Shown here piece by piece: positions 56,227 through 64,000 of a stretch of DNA of 64,000 nucleotides. The DNA lies in assembly GCA_914767885.1 (NCBI GenBank), contig CAJZBQ010000054.1, positions 62,001 to 126,000 of the forward strand, read 5' to 3'. The DNA comes from Blepharisma stoltei. Lineage: Eukaryota; Ciliophora; Heterotrichea; Heterotrichida; Blepharismidae. The notes under the pieces were generated by a model that saw only the letters and a list, made by a program, of their open reading frames with translations, ran no database searches and was not told where the DNA came from. A program made the translations under genes and the position numbers. Within the stretch, counting starts at the first letter, position 1, and each line of letters opens with the position of its first letter.

Positions 56227-56794
56227 AAAATTTATATTTATTATTCCTTGATCTTGATTAGAGAATGGTTGATAATTTCATTAAATTTATAGCAGAAATA
56301 AGGGCATTGCTGCTATATATATAAATTATAACAGAAGCTCAGCAATATTAAAACACATTTAGAAAAAGAATTTCAATCAGTTGTGTATTCGTGCTGAAAT
56401 TAATTTATCTTGGAAATATTTATGTTGGAAAATTTCATATAAAGTGAATCGACATAATTCCTTATTGAACTGAATGTTTTAATCAATCTCCAAATCATTT
56501 TAAATTGTAGATGATCTAATAGCACTAAAAATGGAAAAGGATTATAATCAAATGCCCTATTGCAAGTCCTGTTTCAAGCATTTAGAAATCATAAATTTAT
56601 CCCAGTTTATCACAATTTACAGTAAATTTGGACATTTTCACTAATTCTGTGTCAGCCCTAAAGTTATTAAAATTATTCGTATATTCATGGGACTCTGCCA
56701 AATAACTCCACAAAAAGATTTGAAAATTGAACTGGCAATTTTAGCTTGATCATAGAGTTTTCTTCAAAAATATCTGCCTAATATTGCATAAGTT
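56227..56794. other. Intergenic spacer, nothing seen
   Basis: AT-rich sequence 5' of the FHA gene up to the MITE at 56798. No frame or structured element recognised. Confidence 0.5.
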
Positions 56795-56797
56795 TAA

Positions 56798-57141
56798 ACC
56801 CCATACCGTGAGCGAACAAAAAAAAAATCTTGTTCGGTCACGAAGGGGGTTAATTTATTTTAAAAAAACTTATATGATATTTTATTTAAATTTTTTTTTT
56901 TTCGAAATTTTTAAAAATTCATCTTCGCAAAAATTGGAAGCAAATATTAATTTAATTTGTAAAATATGTTTTAAACGCAATTTGTTTAAAATTAAACATA
57001 ATTAGCTCAAGATTTCATTATACTAATTATCACTTATATATAAAAATTTTCCCATCAAATTTTTGTTCTCTCACGGAACTTTTGGTTTAAAAAATAGGGA
57101 TTTTTCTAATGGGTTTGCTCGCTCATGGAGGGGGGGAGTAA
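56798..57141. mobile_element. MITE, TAA duplication, intergenic
   Basis: TAA at 56795-56797 and 57139-57141. The left end is degenerate (ACCCCATACCGTGAGCG) and the right end GGGGGGGAG. Internal sequence and palindromic end match the 11747 family. Confidence 0.85.
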
Positions 57142-57915
57142 GTAAAATAAAAATCTAATGCTCAAGCCCAGTGTTAAGAATATCAGTTTCAGTTTCAAAA
57201 AATTGGCTGTGGTATCAGCAAGCCTTCATAATGATACAATATTAAATTCATATAGGCTAATTAAGTCTGTATAAAATTTAAAATCCGTCCTTTTAATAAG
57301 TTTTCAAATAAAAATCAATAGTGGTGTCATATTGATATAAACTTGAAATTATCAATAAAACCATTAAATATAAATTAATTATGCTTTTGGTGGGCTATAT
57401 GCATCCTAATATTAATTTATAATTCGTTAGCATTATTTCAGGAATGTCTACAGACGTCAGGAACTTGTCCCACGCATGGAAAAACCTGCATGTGGAGCAA
57501 CTCAAGCGTGAAAAATTCACATGCAAGATTTGGGCTCCACACTTGGGAAACTGTTGCGACGATGAAGATCCTCCCGAAATAATTCTAACACATTATATCT
57601 CAAATTTTATTAAAAATTAAAATCGTAATTAATAGTTATATTTACTTATTGTTTTTCTTTTCGAATAGATAATTTCATTTTTTATGGTTATTTTGAAGCT
57701 CTCATGCAATTTCCTATAATTCTAAATACCTTTATTTTCTCATTTCTTTTCCATAATATTTTCTCCCATTTTCATTTTTTATAAAGGCTAATAATGAATA
57801 TATTTCAAAATAATTCATAAAAATTGGCAAAACCAGAAAATTATTAACAGGCCTGGCTATTTTTAAAAGTCAAAATAATCCATAACTATTTCTTCGTTAA
57901 TTTCTATAACTTAAG
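57142..57915. other. Spacer with a GC-richer, foldable segment at 57430-57590
   Basis: Apart from the foldable segment, AT-rich and featureless. It includes the promoter side of the gene starting at 57916. Confidence 0.5.
57430..57590. ncRNA. Candidate structured RNA or hairpin element (unidentified)
   Basis: An island of higher GC in very AT-rich DNA. TGTGGAGC pairs with GCTCCACA (8 bp), enclosing about 40 nt; GCATGTG and CACATGC offer an alternative pairing, and CCCACGCATGG/CCTGCATG add smaller ones. I do not recognise it as a tRNA, snRNA or rRNA. It could equally be the remains of a germline element. Confidence 0.25.
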
Positions 57916-59599
57916 ATGGCAGAGCCTCCTATTACTTCCGAAGAAAAACCCCTCGAAAATCCTTTACAAAGCATTCTTAATAGCGAAGTCGACCTAGAAG
58001 ATCTCTCATCAACTCTCCTCGAAAAAGCTCAAAAAAAATTTGCCAAAGAAAAGACATTAAGCTCACTTGCCTACTTAAAACAAACTGAAGAATTGCTCGA
58101 AATGATGGCTACCAAAGGTAAACCAGCAAAAGTCGAATATGTAATTGTTACACTAAATAATATTAGTGCTTGCTATCAAAGATTAGGTGATATGGAAAAA
58201 TGCGCATCTTATCTTGAGGCATGTGCTTTTAATTGCTCAAAAGTTAATATATATTTTTTTAAATTAAATAAATTTTTTTTAATTAAATAATTTTTTTTTT
58301 TAAAAATAATAATTATAGAATTATTATAGTAATTTAGTATACAAAAAAGCTTAGAAGATGTTGCTGATGATATAAAAAAGACAAAACTTCACGCAAAGCT
58401 TTTAATCCAACTTTGCGTCACACTTTCAAATATGAAGAAGCATAAAGAAGCTTTAGAAAAAGCAAAACTTGCAAATAACCTGACAAAGCATGCCTTGCAG
58501 GCGACTTTTGATGGCTTTAAAGCAATGGTATCAAAATTTAAAAATAAAAAATACATCCAAAGCTTAGACTTGCAGCTAATAACAGTATTCCAAGCAATTG
58601 CTGCCAGCGCGCAAGAAATTTTGAAAGCAATTTCAATTTATTTAAATTCTGGAGAAATTCCTAAGCCTGAATCTTTAGAGATGAGGTCAGTTCTAGGGGT
58701 TATTACCTTTAGTAACTGAGTAGGTGAATTTGGGATCTCAGATATCATGGTGATTCAGCCTTTATCACTCGAAGAAATCCTTGAAAAACCTTTACTCCAG
58801 GCTGAATTTACTAAAGACTATCTTCTCTATAAAATTGCCCTTCACTCAGTTAGTCTCTTTTGTGTCGCGACCGAAATGAAGCATTTAAAGAGTTCTCAGC
58901 AATTAAGTGCTGACCAACGCAGACAAGCGTAATTTTTATATAGAGAAGTGACCCATCAGACTGCAATTTCTCTTTTAAAAGCATTTTTTCCTAATGATTG
59001 TCCATTATTACAACATGTAATACAGTCTTTTCAGCGAAGATTGCTCAGTGAGCTTCAAGAAATTCCTGAAGAAGAAGATAAGCAAAACCCAAAAAAATCC
59101 AGAAGAGCTCAGAGCGGGGATTTTAGGAAGCTTCCAACCCTTGCTCCCCCTTCATGGGTGCAAAAATTTATATAGAAATTTTTTTCGAAATTAAAAAATC
59201 CAGATTCACAAGAGATTTCATTATAATTTATATATCATAAAAATGCTTATAATAAAACTTTTTTGTAGGTTTTATCCATAAAATATGTCTTTTTCCAATA
59301 GTTTTGTTGCTCACAAAGGGGGAAATAGAGAAAAAAGGGTAAAAGTCGATTTAATAAGGAATAGTCCGTATAATAACAAATTTGAAAGGCTGCTGCCAAA
59401 TAGACCGAGAAGCTCTTTAGGAAATAGAAAACATAGAGAAAACCAAAATCCTGCAAGCTATACAGTAAAAAAGAAAAATATTAGGAATAGCAGCTTGGAT
59501 TTTAATAAACGAAGCAAAACGCCTCATGAAATGAATTTCCTAAGAAGCTGGGAAGACTCAATTATTGAGTCTGCACATGGTGATCAGATGCTAAGTTAG
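57916..59599 (+). CDS. TPR-like helical protein of unknown function
   Basis: About 440 residues from ATG 57916 (MAEPPITSEEKPLE). It requires a 90-bp IES (58250-58339), a 15-nt intron (58929-58943), UGA as Trp at TFSNWVGEFG, and a degenerate MITE at about 59147-59320. Repeated helix pairs such as LSSLAYLKQTEELLEMMATK, VEYVIVTLNNISACYQRLGD, MEKCASYLEACAFNC and HAKLLIQLCVTLSNMKKHKE have TPR-like spacing and an A/G-x-Y/C pattern. The C-terminal 130 residues are basic and Asn/Arg/Ser-rich. It is probably a scaffold; a conserved but unnamed ciliate family is possible. Confidence 0.7.
58250..58339. other. 90-bp TA-flanked IES
   Basis: Nearly pure A/T. Cutting at TA gives SKVNIQKSLEDVADD and removes the stop at 58290. 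Confidence 0.65.
58929..58943 (+). other. 15-nt spliceosomal intron
   Basis: GTAATTTTTATATAG; removal gives RRQAEVTHQTAISLL. This is the clearest 15-nt intron in the window: the TAA inside it would otherwise stop the frame. Confidence 0.92.
59147..59320. mobile_element. Degenerate MITE in the TPR-like gene
   Basis: Ends GCTCCCCCTTC and CACAAAGGGGGA; the interior keeps GAGATTTCATTATAATTTAT and TTTTTCCAATAGTTTTGTTG of the main family. The boundary is unclear: cutting at TA 59171/59318 gives WVQKFREKRVKVD, cutting at the TIR gives PTL-NREKRV. Confidence 0.6.
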
Positions 59600-59713
59600 T
59601 GTAATATATTCATATAATTTATCACTCATTTATTATCCTCTATAAAAAAAGAATACATTTTTAAATTAACTATAATTAAATATTTTTCCTAATAACTAAT
59701 TCTTATTTATGCA

Positions 59714-60330
59714 TTATAAATAGGAGTCTCCAATATCTGTACGATGGCTAATACTATTTTCTAGTTTAACAGTAACAACCTTGACCCCATGGCTTTGTGT
59801 AATAATTCCCATACCTTTTTCTTCTAAATAATCATGAGGTGTTTTCCCATTCTAATTATAAGCTTACCTTATTCCTGATATTTTCCAATGCTCCTGCATC
59901 TAGCAGCATTTTATAGAGTTCACAATCTCTCCTGATAGCAGCAAGATGCAAAGGAGTTTCTCCATGATCATCTTGTGCATCAATATTAAACCCGAACTCA
60001 ATAAGAGAATTTACAATTGCTTTTTTGCGCTTTCATACCGCAACGTGTAAGTAAGTTCATGAGTGCTGTTTATTAATTACTCCTTGAAGTTTTGTACAGA
60101 TATCTTCTTTTTTATAAGAAAAATGATGGTTGCCTAGAATGATTGACTCCAAAACTTCTACTACCTTAAATATCAAGTACTCTAGGGTTTGGCTTATTTT
60201 TGTTGCTGAACTGATTACCCATTTGTATCCTATATACTGATAGAAAAAATTATAAAAATACTTCATTAATTTCCCATGATATATCAAAAATTCCTGGTTA
60301 GCGTGATTTATATAGAAATCAGCCTTATTA
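59714..60330 (-). CDS. Ankyrin-repeat protein
   Basis: About 190 residues; the stop TAA is at 59714, with UGA as Trp (QHSWTYLHVAVWKRKKA) and a 16-nt intron at 59852-59867. Two to three ankyrin repeats are evident: HVAVWKRKKAIVNSLIEFG, DDHGETPLHLAAIRRDCELY and NGKTPHDYLEEKG. The N-terminal 100 residues are hydrophobic or helical (NFFYQYIGYKWVISSATK). The frame is open to about 60330, but no convincing upstream ATG is seen; ATG 60266 (MKYFYNFF) is the first internal one. The upstream neighbour ends at 60351, 20 bp away in the same frame, so a fusion through a small IES cannot be excluded. Confidence 0.7.
59852..59867 (-). other. 16-nt spliceosomal intron
   Basis: GTAAGCTTATAATTAG on the minus strand between ENIRNK and NGKTPHD, exactly in an ankyrin consensus. 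Confidence 0.9.
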
Positions 60331-60350
60331 ACTTACATTATTATGTAAAA

Positions 60351-61660
60351 TTATACCCTCATAATTTTTTGCTTTTTAAAAGTCCCAGTTGTCTTATTTG
60401 CAGGTGAGCCTCTGACTTTCCCATTAGCCACTTCAGGTGATGGAGGTCTCATATTAGGTGCTGTATTAGGCCTTGATTTCTTCTTATTACTGTCTTCATT
60501 TCCTTTCAAACTTGGCCGATTCCCTACATAGCTCAATGGTATTTTTTTCAACCCAATTTTAGCAGGACTTACCTTTCTTTTGTTTTTCTCATTTAACCCA
60601 CCTCTTTTTTCCGTTATTTTTATCGCCCTGTCAATATTTTCATTATTTTTCATTAAATCATTATGCAAAGCATCAGCAAGCTTTTGCAGATCGTCATGGC
60701 TTGCCCCTACAATGGATTTAACCCTATCATTGCTTTTTATTGGGCTGATATTCATATTATCCCCTCTTGATCTCTGCATAGGCTGCTCTCTTCTAGCAAT
60801 TCTGATTTCTTCACGGTATTCTGTTTGTGGGGCTCCTTTTAAGCAGCTTCTTAATATAGCAAATCCATTTTCTACTGGATTTTTGCTGCTGGGATGAGGG
60901 ATATCTGATAAATTTTCATTAGTTCCATTATCAATTCAACTGATTTTATCGTTTTTTTCTATATCTACATGTTGTTCATAATCGACAAATTCCCCAACTT
61001 GGGCGTTTAAATATGTGTTTCTCAGTACCAGGTCTTCTGCGTTTGTCTCAAAAACTTCATTTGTATCGTTCCAGCCTGAGCTTATAGGCCCGAATCCAAG
61101 CTTAGTTAATCTCCCTTCAAGTGCGGCTAACTGGTGTACAAAATTTGGCCTTAATTCCATATCAGAGCGTCTGGAATTGAGAAATTCCAAAGTTTTGAAG
61201 AGAGTCCATCTATATTTTTTCATAAAATAAGCTGCCACAACACATATGCATCTGCATTGTCCTCTAACTGAATGAATAAGGACGCTTTCTCCGAGATTTG
61301 CAGCTTCTTCAATAAATGAATAAATTTGGGAAAAAACCTCGTCGCGTGTATCAAATATATATGTTTTTAATAATCTGGCTGTTATTATGATAAATTTTTA
61401 TATTTTTATTTTGGCCCTGAAATGCAATTCCCTTTTAATTATATTGAGGATAAAACTTGAGAATCAATATCCAGTCAATAGAACGAAAGATAGTTAACAC
61501 CGATTGGCTCCCAATGATTAGGGACTTGGCGAGAAGCACAATTTATAATATGAGTAACTTTGTTAGCGACCACAAATTCAAGGTCTTGAGCTGCAAATTC
61601 ATCCCCTATAAAGAGGCCGTCTTTAACTTTTATAGCTCCTACAAGTTCAAGTTCTGCCAT
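60351..61660 (-). CDS. Dual-specificity phosphatase-like protein lacking the catalytic Cys (pseudophosphatase)
   Basis: About 416 residues from ATG 61660 (MAELELVGAIKVKDGLFIGD), with UGA as Trp (LSFYWLDIDSQ, NDKISWIDNG) and a 59-bp IES (61385-61443). The N-terminal 180 residues form a DSP domain: GLFIGDEFAAQDLEFV, VTHIINCASRQVPN, then LGESVLIHSVRGQCRCICVV and the helix AYFMKKYRWTLFKTLEFLNSRR. The active-site P-loop should read HCxxGxxR; here it is HSVRGQCR, Ser replacing the nucleophilic Cys while the Arg is kept. The fold should still bind phosphopeptides. The C-terminal half is basic and Ser/Pro/Asn-rich. Confidence 0.82.
61385..61443. other. 59-bp TA-flanked IES in the phosphatase-like gene
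   Basis: Removal joins DIDSQVLSSI to TARLLKTYIFDTRDEV. Other TA choices shift the join by a few residues. Confidence 0.55.
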
Positions 61661-62246
61661 TTAGAGTTTATGTTTGAAGTAGAAGTTATTTTTTCATTTT
61701 ATTTCAAAAACAAGAATGAAGTCTTGAATAGCAGCCTTTTTGCATGAAATTTATAAAAATCTAGCATAAATCAGCTCAGAAAATATTTAATGTAAGCTTG
61801 GCAACTTTTTCAAATTAAGAATTATGATAACTAAAAATTTAATTATAATTAAATGGAGACTATAAAAGAGAGCCAGATAAATCGTAAAATACACTGGCTG
61901 CAGAAATTTCTTACTCCCCTCCGTAAGCGAACAAATTATAGAAAATTCTCTATCTTGGGTAAAAACCCACCCTTCGTGAGAGAGCCAAAAATTTTTTATG
62001 AAAAAATATTTTCTATATAAGCAGCAATTACTGCAATGGAATCTCTACTAATTTTAAACAGCTTGCATTTTTAAAATATAAATTTTTACAAATTAAAATT
62101 AAAATTTTTTCTTTAAAATTATTTCGAAAAATTACTTAAAATTAAAAATCTCCGAGCAAAATTTTTTGGTTCGATCACATAGCAAAGAGGATTTATAAAA
62201 AATCCCGAGTGGCTCTCTCTTTATTTTATTAATACAAGCATGAAAC
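61661..62246. other. Divergent intergenic spacer holding an eroded MITE
   Basis: Between the phosphatase-like gene (-) and the SANT gene (+). Mostly the MITE remnant; the short AT-rich flanks carry no motif I recognise. Confidence 0.55.
61914..62205. mobile_element. Eroded MITE with lost right end
   Basis: The left end is TTA-CTCCCCTCCGTAAGCGAAC and the interior matches the 11747 family. The right end (CCCGAG near 62205) lacks the GGGGGAG TIR. Confidence 0.6.
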
Positions 62247-64000
62247 ATGGCTGACTTTAATTCTCAAAATCCCTGGAAATCCCAAGCTAACTTTCTCAAT
62301 AAAGCTGTGCTGGTCAAAATCGCGCTCAAGGTCTCTTGTAATAAAATATGTCAAAAGAAGATTTGAAGAAAGCTTTCTTAGTCAAACCTAGGCCCAAAAT
62401 TAATACATCACTGCAGTCTTATGAGCCTCCTATATCTAGCCCGGCCTCTTTTGAATTTGTATTTAATATAAATGACCCTCATACAATAATCCCTTCTGAT
62501 GGCTATAAATGTGTTCAGCAGTATCAAGAATATTACATAGAAAATCTCTCATCTATCAAAGAAAATGCTAAAAGAGTCCGGCTTAAGAGGAAAATTGATG
62601 AGATTTCTGCTGAAAAACGACAGGAAAAAGAGACCAAGAAATGAATCAAGAAGATGGAGAAGCTGGAAAGCATCAACAAAAATTGTGTCTGGGTATGGAC
62701 AAATGAAGGTCATAAATACGTCACGGAAAGCTTCTTGGAGGAGTCTGATGCAAAGCTATTTATTAGACCTAGGTTTTTGACTGACTCTGAAAGATATAAA
62801 AAATCTGGGACGCCACCAAGCAAGTTTGTTACTTATAATTTTCGGTCGGTGAAGGATAAAGTTTTAGATCCACAGGGTGAGACTGTAAGATACCGGTCTG
62901 ACCAAGTGTGGAGCCTTCATGAGCTGAAAGTGTTTTTACATGAGTTTTTCCACCACCCAAAGAAATTTGACGAAATTAAGAAGTTTCTCCCTGAAAAAAC
63001 CACAAAGGATGTCATACAGCTTTTTTACCTTATTAAGTATCAATTTAGACTCAAAAAGATGCTAACTATTCCACATCCTTGATCGAAAGACATAAAAAAA
63101 ATAGGAAAATTAGCATCTATTCTTGATCGAACAATTTTTATATAGTCAAAAATGAAATCCGAATTAGAGATTAAGTCGTATAATCGTTATTTCGCAATTC
63201 TAATGTAATTTCTTTCATATTTGCTAATATGGTGCCTGCTCCATTTTTTTATAAGTAGCAGCAATAAAATATTTTTATATAGAAAAAACATCATAAAAAA
63301 TAAAAAATATTTTTATGTAGAATTGCTTTAACTGTGGCGAAAAGATTGAGGGAGTAAGAATTCAGTCAAGAAAACGAAGAGAAGATGTAGTTATCGACCA
63401 TGTAAATCAAGTCATCAAAAAGGTCAAGAAAATGTTCCCAAAACGTGAATGGATTTCCCAAGAAGATTTTTCTCATAAAATTTCTCACTCCCTTCAGTCC
63501 TTGATAGAACACTCAAAGATGAGGCTAAAATAAATTCGCAAAAAATGGCATATAAGCGATTTTAATTCATTATATCAACATTTGCAATATGTGAAAGAGA
63601 TTAATTTTCATAATAGCGATCAAAGGTAGGGAATGTCAGCAAAAAGAAATGAGCCCTGAAAAATACATTGAAAAATTCGGCAAAGATTCATCAAAATTAA
63701 ATCCATCACAACGTGAATTCCAAGACTATTCAAGGTATAAAGAGTACGCATTCGGCGGAGAAACAATGCAAGATGAAGGCCCAATTGCAGGAGAAGAAGC
63801 AGAAAGAAAAGGAGTTGCGCAATGGTCTTATGAAGAAAAATTAAATTTTTTGACTTATTACAGACAATTTGGAAGAAATTGGGAAGAAATTGCAAAAAAG
63901 ATTGAAACAAAAACCGCAAGCCAATGCAGGAATTTCTTCCAAAACTATAAGAAAAAATTAAATTTAGACAGCGTGAGCTCTGAACAAGACGCAGAAGCGA
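62247..64000 (+). CDS. NCoR/SMRT-like double-SANT chromatin protein, partial
   Basis: Starts at ATG 62247 (MADFNSQNPWKSQANF) if a 47-bp IES (62302-62348) is removed, giving NFLNMSKEDLKKAFLVK; otherwise at ATG 62348. IESs at 63066-63357 and 63488-63638 are removed with TAA and TCA duplications. Domain order: a coiled helix (KRVRLKRKIDEISAEKRQEK), SANT1 (YRSDQVWSLHELKVFLHEFFHHPKKFDEIKKFLPEKTTKDVIQLFY), a linker, and SANT2 (AQWSYEEKLNFLTYYRQFGRNWEEIAKKIETKTASQCRNFFQNYKKK). The coiled segment just before SANT1 and the spacing recall NCoR/SMRT corepressors, which recruit histone deacetylase. The gene continues beyond the window. Confidence 0.82.
62302..62348. other. Inferred 47-bp TA-flanked IES at the SANT gene start
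   Basis: Phase-matched TAs link an upstream ATG frame to the SANT frame. If it is not real, the gene simply begins at 62348. Confidence 0.4.
63066..63357. mobile_element. IES with ATCCTTGATCG subterminal motif, TAA duplication
   Basis: TAA at 63063-63065 and 63355-63357; ends CTATTCCACATCC and TTGAGGGAG. Related to the 14968-15495 element. Removal gives RLKKMLRIQSRKRRED. Confidence 0.82.
63488..63638. mobile_element. IES, TCA duplication
   Basis: TCA at 63485-63487 and 63636-63638; ends CTCCCTTCAGTCC and GGTAGGGAATG. Removal gives SHKISQQKEMSPEKY. Confidence 0.78.

Noticed and set aside
63302-63357. Start of a gene at MNCFNCGEKIEGV
   Set aside because: The Cys pair looks like a zinc finger, but it falls inside the IES 63066-63357, and the TAA duplication joins SANT1 directly to RIQSRKRRED.
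1-64000. CRISPR arrays, phage or bacterial operons
   Set aside because: Repeats are dispersed inverted elements; introns, eukaryotic domains and codon use exclude a prokaryote.

Overview
This looks like micronuclear (germline) DNA of a heterotrich ciliate that resembles Blepharisma. Three things seen in the sequence support this. (1) UGA is read as tryptophan: about a dozen genes only become continuous when TGA is read through, often at conserved Trp positions, while TAA and TAG stay stops. (2) Spliceosomal introns are 15 or 16 nt long (25515-25529, 58929-58943, 59852-59867). (3) Nearly every gene is split by internal eliminated sequences (IESs), and removing them between TA or TNA direct repeats restores the reading frame. 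The genus is an inference from known heterotrich biology. Coordinates of short IESs were worked out by hand from frame and repeat phase, and several could shift by a few bases.

Layout: 1-3827 (-) MYND-finger/Aurora-like kinase and a Ser/Pro-rich tail; 3828-5115 AT-rich spacer with a tandem repeat; 5116-6466 (+) secreted beta-propeller-like protein; 6600-10769 (-) large coiled-coil protein; 10.8-11.1 kb pseudogene fragment; 12159-16600 (-) a heavily interrupted gene ending in a HELAH metallopeptidase-like region; 17157-18149 (+) ubiquitin-specific protease; 18152-22686 (-) USP32-like protease (EF-hand, DUSP, ubiquitin-like, USP); 22785-24032 (-) FYVE-like zinc-finger coiled-coil protein; 24049-24679 (-) small basic protein; 25440-40490 (+) giant cysteine-rich membrane protein of about 4,100 residues; 40517-51405 (-) VPS13 lipid-transfer protein with at least 16 IESs; 52083-54398 (-) TauE/SafE-like transporter; 54951-56226 (-) FHA-domain protein; 57916-59599 (+) helical-repeat protein; 59714-60330 (-) ankyrin-repeat protein; 60351-61660 (-) dual-specificity pseudophosphatase; 62247-64000 (+) NCoR/SMRT-like double-SANT protein, cut by the window end.

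The germline-limited DNA falls into classes. MITE-like elements of 70-530 bp have CTCCC...GGGAG ends, often palindromic, and a TNA target duplication. About twelve SINE-like retroposons (350-680 bp, GC-richer) usually start near AAAATGGCG, have simple-repeat tails and 8-16 bp target duplications, and almost all lie inside genes. There are also TA-flanked TIR elements, including a tRNA-like palindromic one and one with a retroposon nested in it, and many 25-150 bp TA-flanked IESs. Most retroposon target duplications contain a TA or TNA, so retroposition may have supplied the repeats that somatic excision now uses.

There is no operon logic. Genes are packed as in a ciliate macronuclear chromosome (2-100 nt between several neighbours), and the germline inserts were added on top of that compact layout.
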